In this document: piece after piece, positions 10,005 through 17,676 of the stretch | How positions within the stretch are numbered: the stretch's first letter is position 1 | Layout of the letters: each line of letters starts with the position of its first letter | NCBI GenBank assembly: GCA_013200995.1 | Contig: CP053689.1 | Location: 62,001 to 126,000 of the forward strand | Direction: 5' to 3' | DNA from: Arthrobacter citreus | GTDB taxonomy: Bacteria; Bacillota; Bacilli; Bacillales; Bacillaceae_G | DNA length: 64,000 nt | Made by a program: the position numbers and the translations under genes | Notes under the pieces: generated by a model | What the model was told of the DNA's origin: nothing | Database searches by the model: none | The model's input: the letters and a program-made list of their open reading frames with translations, nothing else

Positions 10005-11645
10005 CTACCTTTCAAATTCAATTTCTTGTTGTAGAAGTTGATATGCCATTTTATTCTTCCAATTTTTATATTCACTATTTAACATGCGATCAATGCCATA
10101 CTTCAATTGATTTAAACCAGCATTTCTTTTCAAATTCTCTCTCTTTGAAGAACCTTTTTTAAGCGATTCTTCTAATTTTTTTTGATCCCTATCATACTCT
10201 TTTATCTCTTGTAAAAAAGCATTTCCTAATCGTTTATATAGTTCATTTACCTTATTCTCCCTATAATTCTCATATCGTTTTGCATTTCCTTCTCCGTAAG
10301 TTTTTTTATAGACTTCAACTTCTTTATCTAATTTTTTGAGAAGACCTTGAAAGTCTTTCTTGTGATATTTTCGGATATATTCTTTTGATAATTTGTCTAA
10401 CATTGGTTTCACTTCTGATATCGATTGATAGCCATATGACCACTGTCTACGATCATTGGGAAGTCTTTTATAGATTGCGAGAAAATCTTTTTTAAAGGAA
10501 CGATTCTTAAATGAAAAAGTATTGTCTATCTTTTTTGAATCGACAATACTTTTTCGAATGATGTCATTAATTTTCGTTTGTTGACGAGAACGATCCATTA
10601 TATTGTTAATGACTTTTGATTTCATCGCGTCTAATGATTTTAATTTCCGTTTCCCTCTTTCTTTCGTAGGTTCAGGTTGAACTGTTGCTATATGAACATG
10701 AAGATTTTGCGTGTTGTAATGAATGGCTGCTGACCAATATGATTTATCTTCCATGTTCTCCTTTTTTAACATCTCATTCATCGCTAGCCGAACAACATCT
10801 TTCATTTTTTCTTCATCAACAACATGCGTCTTTGAATCATACAATCCATGTTCTTCTAACCATTTGTTGTCAAAACTAATAACATCTTGCCACATGATAC
10901 TTCCTTTATCATGAGCATTTTGAAAAATATTTTTAACTTCGAGTTTCTCTTTATCATCTAAATGATTTGTGTTACTCGTAAACAATGAAGACGTCTTTTC
11001 TGGGTTGCCCATATAGTCCATATAGGAATCAAAATGTTTTAAACGTTCGTTTGTTTGACCTACCACATTTACTTCTTTTTCAATTCGTTTTTCCAAGTAA
11101 AGAAGATAGTTTTGTTTCCGTTCGATTGTTTCATCTATTTTTACTTGTTTTGGTTTAACAAGCAGTCTAATTTGTTTTGTGGTTAACTCTAAAATTTTTT
11201 CTTCAATCGCAAAATCTTGTTCATACGATTTATGATTTTGAACTAATTGATTAAAGGTATCTTGTAGTTCTTTTTTCTCTCTAAAACTAAAAATTTCAGA
11301 CTGAAAAGCAAATAGTTTTTGTACCGAGTTTAGATCATCCAAGTAGTCTTGATACTCATTGTATTGTTCTTTTTTAGCTGACAGTTTATTGATTTTTTCT
11401 TTTTCACTTTTAACATTTTCTTTCAATCGCTCAATTAAAAGTTCTTTCTCTTGAATAAATTTTTTTTGATTAATTTTTTGAAGAACAAGACTCTTTTGAC
11501 TATAACTCGAATAGTCTTCATACATTTCATTTCGCTTTGCTTCATCACGATCTACGTAATCAATATAGGTTTGAAAGGTGGTATTACTAGGTAACACAAA
11601 TTTTGATTTCACGATTACACTTGCTGCACGATTCGTTGTTGCCAT
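10005..11645 (-). CDS. MobL-family relaxase
   Basis: 546 residues. The N-terminus (FQTYIDYVDRDEAKRNEMYE) and the histidine motif at about residues 309-324 (HYNTQNLHVHIATVQPEP) match MobL relaxases, the family of the pLS20 relaxase. These nick oriT, stay bound to the 5' end and pilot the strand to the coupling protein. A long charged coiled-coil segment (about residues 50-200) separates the N-terminal motif from FDSYMDYMGN. The start is ATG 11645 with GGAAGAGTGATG upstream, 7 bases after the stop of a small RHH gene. The candidate oriT lies just upstream of that gene, as in pLS20. Confidence 0.8.
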   Translation of the reverse strand: MATTNRAASVIVKSKFVLPSNTTFQTYIDYVDRDEAKRNEMYEDYSSYSQKSLVLQKINQKKFIQEKELLIERLKENVKSEKEKINKLSAKKEQYNEYQDYLDDLNSVQKLFAFQSEIFSFREKKELQDTFNQLVQNHKSYEQDFAIEEKILELTTKQIRLLVKPKQVKIDETIERKQNYLLYLEKRIEKEVNVVGQTNERLKHFDSYMDYMGNPEKTSSLFTSNTNHLDDKEKLEVKNIFQNAHDKGSIMWQDVISFDNKWLEEHGLYDSKTHVVDEEKMKDVVRLAMNEMLKKENMEDKSYWSAAIHYNTQNLHVHIATVQPEPTKERGKRKLKSLDAMKSKVINNIMDRSRQQTKINDIIRKSIVDSKKIDNTFSFKNRSFKKDFLAIYKRLPNDRRQWSYGYQSISEVKPMLDKLSKEYIRKYHKKDFQGLLKKLDKEVEVYKKTYGEGNAKRYENYRENKVNELYKRLGNAFLQEIKEYDRDQKKLEESLKKGSSKRENLKRNAGLNQLKYGIDRMLNSEYKNWKNKMAYQLLQQEIEFER

Positions 11646-11652
11646 GTAGTCA

Positions 11653-11901
11653 TCACTCTTCCATTAATTCTGTAATGATATTTCGTAAATGCCCAACTTC
11701 AAGACTCATCAATTCCATCATCTCAATATTTTTTACAATTAGTTGTTCATATCTTTTTTCACGTTCATCTACTTCAGGTGTTACTGCAATTTTTGTTAAG
11801 ATTGAACATAATAATTTATCTCGTGAAATTGAACTTTTCTTTGCCATCTCATCAAATTTTTTCACAATCACTGGATCTAGATTTCTAATTTTTATTTCCA
11901 T
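11653..11901 (-). CDS. small RHH-like relaxosome accessory protein
   Basis: 82 residues. The start MEIKIRNLDPVIVKKFDEMA with a following helix (ISRDKLLCSILTKI) has the shape of an Arc/MetJ-type ribbon-helix-helix DNA-binding domain, then a helical C-terminus that could oligomerise. In pLS20-type plasmids small auxiliary proteins of this kind are encoded beside the relaxase and bind oriT. Here it is the first gene after the repeat-rich candidate oriT at 11940-12130, so binding there is a natural inference. Confidence 0.65.
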   Translation of the reverse strand: MEIKIRNLDPVIVKKFDEMAKKSSISRDKLLCSILTKIAVTPEVDEREKRYEQLIVKNIEMMELMSLEVGHLRNIITELMEE

Positions 11902-11939
11902 TTCTATACTCCTTTTTTGTTAATGAACTGAATATGGCC

Positions 11940-12130
11940 AAACACTAAAACCGAAGAGAAAGAGCATAAGGAAAAACTGCCCCCAACATGGTTGTGGGAC
12001 TAGGCAAAGCCTAGTGTTTTCTTGGGTACTCAAAAAATCGCTAAATAGGCGCTTTGTAGGCGCATTTTTTTGCCCGATAGTCGCTTTATAGCCTCTTTCA
12101 AAATGCGAAATAGGCGCTTTATAGGCTTTT
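11940..12130. other. candidate origin of transfer (oriT)
   Basis: The only sizeable gap in the transfer operon, and it is full of structure. There is CCCCAAC/GTTGTGGG at 11981-11998, a perfect 7-bp stem ACTAGGC-aaa-GCCTAGT at 11999-12015, and three direct imperfect repeats: AATAGGCGCTTTGTAGGC (12044-12061), GATAGTCGCTTTATAGCC (12076-12093) and AATAGGCGCTTTATAGGC (12109-12126). Adjacent hairpins plus repeats upstream of an RHH gene and a MobL relaxase are what an oriT should look like. The nick site cannot be placed from sequence. Confidence 0.6.
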
Positions 12131-12154
12131 TTGAATTTTAGAAATTAAAAAGAA

Positions 12155-12176
12155 GAGAAGTAAAAAATCACTTCTC
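12155..12176 (-). terminator. hairpin after the coiled-coil protein gene
   Basis: GAGAAGT-aaaaaatc-ACTTCTC directly after the stop codon at 12180 (minus strand), followed by TTCTTTTT. It probably ends the T4SS transcript before the oriT region. Confidence 0.6.
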
Positions 12177-12179
12177 ATC

Positions 12180-13043
12180 TTACAATTTCCCACTTAAATT
12201 GCTCTCTCTTTTTTTCAATTCTAGCTTCTCAATTTTTTCATTTAATAACGTTATTTTTTCTTCAAACTGTTTCTTTTTTTCACTTGATTCATTGAGTAAT
12301 TGTTGGTATCCATCAATGATACTTTGTGTTTCTGCCTTCTCATCTTCTGTTTGATAGATGAGTTCCTCTTCATTGTTCTTGATTTCATTTTGAATCGTTT
12401 GTTGCTTTGTCTCTTCATTTTGGATATCATTTTTAGCCTTTTTAATTTGAAGTTTTGTTTCTTCAATGAGCACATCAGATAGATAAACTTCATACTCTTT
12501 ATCTGTTTTTACGTCAATTTTTTCTTGTTTTACTTTTCGTTGATCTGCGTAAAGTGTTGTTAAAACTTGTTTATGTTTCTCCGATTTTTGATGACTCGTT
12601 TGTTCTCTTTCACCAAACTCTTCATCCGTTTGTTTGATGACATCTAATGCTACTTGTTGAAATTCATTTGATAGTCCATAGATTTTTAAGACGTAAATTT
12701 CATCATCATTAAACACCGTTTTTACTTGTAAACCATTCGAATTTCCGTTTCGTTGGAAGACATTAAATAGCACATCGTTCTCCAGTTTTTTGATATCTTT
12801 CGTCAGAAGAGTGACTTCCATTTCGTTCTTCGACGGATCATACAACCATGATTGAATGATGACCGAACCACTACCTGGAATCGATAATTCTTCATTAATT
12901 GTTGTATTTCTAATTGGTATTTTTTCAGTAAAAATGAATTTTGAAGATAAAAAAAATGAAAATCCTAATGTCACAAAAAGTAGGATTCCCATAAAAAAAA
13001 TAGATGATTTTTTTCGCAAGTTCACTCGATCTCGTTTAAACAT
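12180..13043 (-). CDS. membrane-anchored coiled-coil protein of the T4SS cluster
   Basis: 287 residues with one N-terminal membrane segment (IFFMGILLFVTLGFSFFLSS). A soluble region follows (GSGSVIIQSWLYDPSKNEME), then a long C-terminal coiled coil rich in Lys and Glu from about residue 165. I do not recognise a named family. Position as the last gene of the secretion cluster, 20 bases after the VirB8-like gene, suggests a structural or adhesion role on the outer face of the membrane. The N-in, C-out topology is predicted only. Confidence 0.65.
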   Translation of the reverse strand: MFKRDRVNLRKKSSIFFMGILLFVTLGFSFFLSSKFIFTEKIPIRNTTINEELSIPGSGSVIIQSWLYDPSKNEMEVTLLTKDIKKLENDVLFNVFQRNGNSNGLQVKTVFNDDEIYVLKIYGLSNEFQQVALDVIKQTDEEFGEREQTSHQKSEKHKQVLTTLYADQRKVKQEKIDVKTDKEYEVYLSDVLIEETKLQIKKAKNDIQNEETKQQTIQNEIKNNEEELIYQTEDEKAETQSIIDGYQQLLNESSEKKKQFEEKITLLNEKIEKLELKKRESNLSGKL

Positions 13044-13062
13044 CTACCTCTTCCTTTTCAGT

Positions 13063-13638
13063 TTATTTTGTTGTATCACTGACATCTTTAATGTTTGTCG
13101 CTATCCACTTCTCACCCATTTTTTGAAAAGAAACAACAACAATTAAATTTGTTTTATCGACATTTCCAGTCGCAACATCTTTCAATTGATGCGTAAACGT
13201 GACCATCACATCGACTTGATTTTGATTCGGTTTTAGTTCTTGAACATAATATCGTTCGTTTGAAATGCTTGTCTGAATTTGGTCCTGGTACCTTGTATCT
13301 GCCGGGAAAAATCGTTTCCGTAATTCATTCGTCATAATATTTTTCGCAGCCATTCGGCGTTCAGAATACCCTTCTTTTTGTTGAATATAAGCCGAGTGAA
13401 CAAATAATTTTGCATCTTCGATCATCGCTTGATAATGCTTTTCTCGACTAGTAGGAGAAAATAAATTTACTTCTTCTTTCATTTTCATGTTTTTATTTTG
13501 AAGAGAAATATTCTGTTCTTTTAATTTAGATAGATTGCTATTGTCTTTCTGTTGATGAACAAAAAAGTATAAATTTATAGCTGTTAGAAAAATAAGTAAA
13601 TAGACTCCTAGCCATTTTATTAGTTTAATCGTATCCAT
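13063..13638 (-). CDS. VirB8-like conjugation protein
   Basis: 191 residues: a single N-terminal membrane anchor (LGVYLLIFLTAINLYFFVHQ), a short coiled linker, then a C-terminal alpha+beta domain (about 75-190, FTHQLKDVATG, IVVVSFQKMGEKWIATNIKD) with the look of the NTF2-like fold of VirB8/TcpC proteins. These are bitopic scaffolds of type IV secretion channels. The assignment rests on architecture and on its place between the cell-wall hydrolase and the last T4SS gene. Confidence 0.65.
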   Translation of the reverse strand: MDTIKLIKWLGVYLLIFLTAINLYFFVHQQKDNSNLSKLKEQNISLQNKNMKMKEEVNLFSPTSREKHYQAMIEDAKLFVHSAYIQQKEGYSERRMAAKNIMTNELRKRFFPADTRYQDQIQTSISNERYYVQELKPNQNQVDVMVTFTHQLKDVATGNVDKTNLIVVVSFQKMGEKWIATNIKDVSDTTK

Positions 13639-13648
13639 ATTTCACATC

Positions 13649-14755
13649 CTAATTATCAAAATTGGCTACTCGACCATAAGCATATAAATGTGATTTCCAG
13701 TACGAATTAGTTAAATCAGTTTCACCTACTCCTACGCTATGAGTATCATACATTTTTCCATTTCCAATATAAATGCCAACGTGTGTTACCGTTACACCAG
13801 CGTTATATGTTCCACTAAAAAAGACTAAGTCACCAGGTTTTAATTGATCTTGTGTGATCCTAGTTGAAGCTTTATATTGTTCATTTGCGGTACGTGGAAG
13901 ATTCACATCAGCTTCTTTAAAAATCCATTGCATAAGAGAAGAACAATCAAATCCTTCTTCCGGATTGTTACCTCCAAAGACATAGGGCATGCCTTCATAT
14001 TTGTATGCTTCTGTTAAGACTAGCTTTAATTTTCCACTCGCGTTTGCAAGTGCACTTCCATCATGTAAAGGTAAACTATCAAGTGCTGCAGCACTCTTTG
14101 GATGATAATATTTTAATACTGCATCTACATATAAGGGATCTCCATAACAGGCTCCTGTTGGGACTGAATCACCTCGAACACAAGAATAATTCCCAGTGTA
14201 TGCTAACTGACTATACATCTTTTGCGAGAAGTCAATCGCTAGTTCTTTCGAGTATTTACCACCGTTTTTTTCTTTTGCATAGTCAATAAAAGCTCCGCCA
14301 AAGTTGTAAGACTGAAGCCCTAGCAATACGTCTTGTCCTGCACTTTCCATTACATTTTTGAAATGTTTTACACCTTGTGTGATGGACGATTGTGGTGAAG
14401 TAATACAGCCAATATAACCACACAAGCTCTCTGAAGATTGCATTGGGTCACTTCCTCTACCAGCACTTTCTTGCATCATTAAGGCAAGAATTAGGTCTGT
14501 ATATTGAGAGATTCCGTTGGCCATTGCTTCTCGGTAAATATCATCGCGATAACCTTCTACTAATTCATTTAATGGCGCACTTCCAATCTCGAATCCTGTT
14601 GTATCGAATGTTATTCCGAAATCTGTTGCTTGTTGTGAAGTGTTGTTGACGAGTACAGAAAAAATCCCCATAATTAGCATGAGCAGGCTAACAATGAGGA
14701 TCGTAGCACCATATACATAAAACTTTTTAGGAATTAAATTTAATATAAAGTGCAT
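13649..14755 (-). CDS. bifunctional cell-wall hydrolase (lysozyme-like + NlpC/P60), VirB1/CwlT-like
   Basis: About 368 residues. One N-terminal membrane segment (IVSLLMLIMGIFSVLV) is followed by a lysozyme-like domain with the likely catalytic Glu in LALMMQESAGRG, then an NlpC/P60 domain with Cys in EEGFDCSSLMQW and His in VTHVGIYIG. This is the Tn916 CwlT arrangement: two activities that open peptidoglycan locally for the transfer channel. I prefer the ATG at 14755; an upstream TTG/GTG start overlapping virB4 would add a few residues. The start region overlaps or abuts the end of virB4, so the two are coupled. Confidence 0.85.
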   Translation of the reverse strand: MHFILNLIPKKFYVYGATILIVSLLMLIMGIFSVLVNNTSQQATDFGITFDTTGFEIGSAPLNELVEGYRDDIYREAMANGISQYTDLILALMMQESAGRGSDPMQSSESLCGYIGCITSPQSSITQGVKHFKNVMESAGQDVLLGLQSYNFGGAFIDYAKEKNGGKYSKELAIDFSQKMYSQLAYTGNYSCVRGDSVPTGACYGDPLYVDAVLKYYHPKSAAALDSLPLHDGSALANASGKLKLVLTEAYKYEGMPYVFGGNNPEEGFDCSSLMQWIFKEADVNLPRTANEQYKASTRITQDQLKPGDLVFFSGTYNAGVTVTHVGIYIGNGKMYDTHSVGVGETDLTNSYWKSHLYAYGRVANFDN

Positions 14756-14759
14756 AGCA

Positions 14760-16718
14760 TTATGCACCCCCACCAAACAAGTCTAATTCTTCTTTTGACA
14801 CATCTACTTTTAATTTGATGTTCTTTACACCTGAGATACTTAAGAAGATTTCTCCTCTATTTAAATAAGGAATTTGAGCTAATTCACTCTCTGTTAATTG
14901 GTTCACAAAGACTTCTTGTAGCTTCTTCAATGATTCAGAATCTTGTTCCGCAATGATTTTATATTGTGTTAACCGAAATAGATTTTTTACTTTTTCTGCT
15001 GCACCTATATCCGCATTTTCAGGTACAAAATCAGTGATTAAGTGACTCGCAAAGAAGATGCCACCGAAATATTTACGTGCTTCTCTCATAAATCGTTCAA
15101 TGTACTCCACACCATGTTCAGACCCTTTTCGAGTATTGATGATGTGATGTGATTCATCAATTAAGATCAAATAACGAATGGCATCTTCGAAGCGTAATTG
15201 CTTCTTATTAAATGCTCGAAACTGAGGAGAACCATTGTATAACATCCCTTCCCACAACATGTTCATGAGATTAAACAACTGCGCTTGAAAGATTTCCGGC
15301 TTCATCGCAGACAAGTGTCGAAGTGGAAATGAAGCGACTTTTTCTTTGTTCATATTTTCGATACTGGAATGACCATTAAATAGTTGGCCATAAGTCGTTA
15401 CCATGTTATCAATGTTTAATTCAATATCACCTAATCGCTTAATTCGATCTTCACTTAAGTTCGTTCGAAGGACTTTTTTATTAAAATCACTGTATAATTC
15501 GTCTCGTACATACGAAAGAAAATCTGAAAAAATCGGATACTCAATTGCTTTTTTCTTTGTAATGTCAATCGACCCATCTTTACTCCATAAATCTTTTAAC
15601 ACATATAAATTACGTAAAAGATTTTCATATTCTTTTAGCTCTGTATCAGGAGCATTTGGATTTAAAAAGCGATAAAAGACGTTTAATTTACTTAAATGCT
15701 GTCTAAAACTACCTTCTTCATTGACTTCACCATCTTCATCGATTGCAGTCGCATACACTTGAAGAGGATTAATTAACCCTTCACTACCATCTAATGCGAC
15801 TATTTTACCTCCTAATTGTTTAACTAGCCCTTCAAATTCACCAGTAATGTCTAAAATGCGTGTATAGTAGCCTTTAATCGCATTATCTAATGCAACTTTC
15901 TTTAGTAATGTCGATTTCCCAGAACCCATTTTACCAATCATTAACGCATTGTAATGCTTTCTTCGATTATCACTATGAAATAAATCCCAAATGACATTAC
16001 CTTTTGTAGCTGTTGTCCCGTAATGAGTGCCGTAAGGATCATCTAATGATGTGAAATGAAAAGGATATCCACCTGCAAGAGAAAGAGATGGAATCTCTTT
16101 TCCTTTTCGTTTATTCGTATACTTCAACTGTGTCGAGTAACTTGTAAAAAGTCCCTCCCATTCATATTCTTGTTCATTTAAGAAGATACTTCCACGGAAG
16201 TTCTGAGCTTCTAAGTTTTCAATAACATCCTTTGCGTTTCTCTCGATTTCATCGAGTGTTTTTGCGCTAATATAGAGACGTAGATGAATTCGTTTCATGA
16301 CTTCACCTTGTGTAATGGCATCATACATTTCACTTAACTCCTGGAAACTTTCCCTGGCATCGATGCGATCAATATTATCTTTTGCAGTGACGTGTCGAAC
16401 GTTTTGTTCAGCCATCGACTTATTAATCGAGTCGACAATTTCTTTTCGATTAGGTGTTGAAATATCAACGGTCGCAACAACATTTGGCATGTTTAAAATC
16501 GGTTCTAACCACATATCACTGACTAATGTATTGTAATCATATACATGGATGCATGTTTCATAACCATCACCTTTTCGAATGAACGCTTCTTCAAATTTGA
16601 TCCCACCTTGCGATTGTATTTCAGCTACTAGATACGGATTGTAACCATTCTTTTCTTTATCTGTCAGATTTGTTTCCCTTTGTTTAAACCGTGAAAACAC
16701 TGTTGTTAAAAGTTTCAT
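14760..16718 (-). CDS. virB4: VirB4-like T4SS ATPase (main part)
   Basis: 652 residues. Walker A is GKMGSGKSTLLKK and Walker B is YLILIDESHH, followed by MREARKYFGGIFFASHLITD typical of VirB4/TraE-type ATPases. It powers substrate transfer and pilus assembly at the inner face of the membrane. The N-terminal part begins in the middle of the usual VirB4 N-terminal region; the missing portion is encoded by the preceding gene (16732-17370). ATG 16718 has GGTGAGGATGAA upstream. Coupled to both neighbours. Confidence 0.85.
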   Translation of the reverse strand: MKLLTTVFSRFKQRETNLTDKEKNGYNPYLVAEIQSQGGIKFEEAFIRKGDGYETCIHVYDYNTLVSDMWLEPILNMPNVVATVDISTPNRKEIVDSINKSMAEQNVRHVTAKDNIDRIDARESFQELSEMYDAITQGEVMKRIHLRLYISAKTLDEIERNAKDVIENLEAQNFRGSIFLNEQEYEWEGLFTSYSTQLKYTNKRKGKEIPSLSLAGGYPFHFTSLDDPYGTHYGTTATKGNVIWDLFHSDNRRKHYNALMIGKMGSGKSTLLKKVALDNAIKGYYTRILDITGEFEGLVKQLGGKIVALDGSEGLINPLQVYATAIDEDGEVNEEGSFRQHLSKLNVFYRFLNPNAPDTELKEYENLLRNLYVLKDLWSKDGSIDITKKKAIEYPIFSDFLSYVRDELYSDFNKKVLRTNLSEDRIKRLGDIELNIDNMVTTYGQLFNGHSSIENMNKEKVASFPLRHLSAMKPEIFQAQLFNLMNMLWEGMLYNGSPQFRAFNKKQLRFEDAIRYLILIDESHHIINTRKGSEHGVEYIERFMREARKYFGGIFFASHLITDFVPENADIGAAEKVKNLFRLTQYKIIAEQDSESLKKLQEVFVNQLTESELAQIPYLNRGEIFLSISGVKNIKLKVDVSKEELDLFGGGA

Positions 16719-16731
16719 TTCATCCTCACCC

Positions 16732-17370
16732 TTACTTAGTCTTTGAATTTAAATTGTTCAGCTTGTACAAAATCGCTATCTTCTTCTCCTCACTTAAAAG
16801 ACTGATTGGTGTTGTCCGTTGTAACAATCGTTCAACTTGAATGGCTTTATTCCTTAAAGTAAATTCACTTTCTGAATAAAGAAACAAATAATATTCTCGA
16901 TTCGTGCGATTCTTTTCAATATATCGTAATTCCTCTAGCTTTTTCTTTAAAAAAGGAACATACAGTTGGTTATCTGTACGTTCTAGTTTTCGTTGGATAT
17001 GTTGTTGTTGAATGGTTGTGTCGACAGGAAAGTTTAACGGTACAATCTTCATATCTTCTAAATACGACTGTAAGAAAAAGGCAAATGAATAGATATTTAG
17101 ATTTTTATCTTCTTCATTTAGCGAATACACATCTTTTGTGGTTAACTGTAAAATCTCCATGAATTCGCCATTTCTCAGTTCAATAAATCCATTAGCTGTT
17201 AGATCAATCACTGGAATGATGTCTGCAATACTCTTTTTAATGATTGGTTTATCTTCTTTCTGTTCTTTCTTCATCATTATTTGACTTTCATCAAATATAG
17301 CTGGTGTACTCGTTACTGGATTATTTTTTTCAACGAGTGAAAGATTGAAGGTCTTTTCATTCAAACTCAC
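16732..17370 (-). CDS. VirB4 N-terminal-domain-like protein (split VirB4)
   Basis: 212 residues with no ATPase motif. The sequence IPVIDLTANGFIELRNGEFM, YSFAFFLQSYLEDMKIVPLN and ...EYYLFLYSE has the pattern of the N-terminal domain of VirB4/TraE proteins. The ATPase domain is in the next gene, 13 bases downstream. VirB4 thus appears as two polypeptides. The GTG start overlaps the stop of the PrgI-like gene (GTGA), showing tight translational coupling. I see no sign of a recent frameshift, so the split may be ancestral to this plasmid family. Confidence 0.65.
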   Translation of the reverse strand: MSLNEKTFNLSLVEKNNPVTSTPAIFDESQIMMKKEQKEDKPIIKKSIADIIPVIDLTANGFIELRNGEFMEILQLTTKDVYSLNEEDKNLNIYSFAFFLQSYLEDMKIVPLNFPVDTTIQQQHIQRKLERTDNQLYVPFLKKKLEELRYIEKNRTNREYYLFLYSESEFTLRNKAIQVERLLQRTTPISLLSEEKKIAILYKLNNLNSKTK

Positions 17371-17675
17371 TGGTTCTCATTCCTTTCGTTCGTAGGATCA
17401 TCGATCGCACAATACGTCTCTTTTTTTCTTGAAGCAGCGATTAACACAGCTTGATACATCCGTTTTTGAGGGTTTGTGTATGGACGTAGTATAAAAACAA
17501 GTCCGACAATACCAACAAAGACATAAAAAAATTGTTTTAAGGAAGTTATAACGAGATTCCCCAAAACCATTGCCCCTAGTAATAAACCCATGATGAAAAA
17601 TAGATCAAATAGGTAAATTGCTTTATTAATTTTTAATTCAGAAGTAACCTCTTTCGGAATCCGATAATTCGCCAT
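17367..17675 (-). CDS. PrgI/VirB3-like membrane protein
   Basis: 102 residues starting MANYRIPKEVTSELKINKAI, with two close membrane segments (FFIMGLLLGAMVLGNLVI, FFYVFVGIVGLVFIL) and the conserved-looking RPYTNPQKRMYQAVL after them. Small two-helix proteins immediately before VirB4 are VirB3/PrgI-like components that anchor VirB4 to the membrane. ATG 17675 is preceded by GAGGAGAGATAAT; an in-frame upstream extension lies in the preceding gene and is not needed. Confidence 0.7.
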   Translation of the reverse strand: MANYRIPKEVTSELKINKAIYLFDLFFIMGLLLGAMVLGNLVITSLKQFFYVFVGIVGLVFILRPYTNPQKRMYQAVLIAASRKKETYCAIDDPTNERNENQ

Positions 17676-17676
17676 A

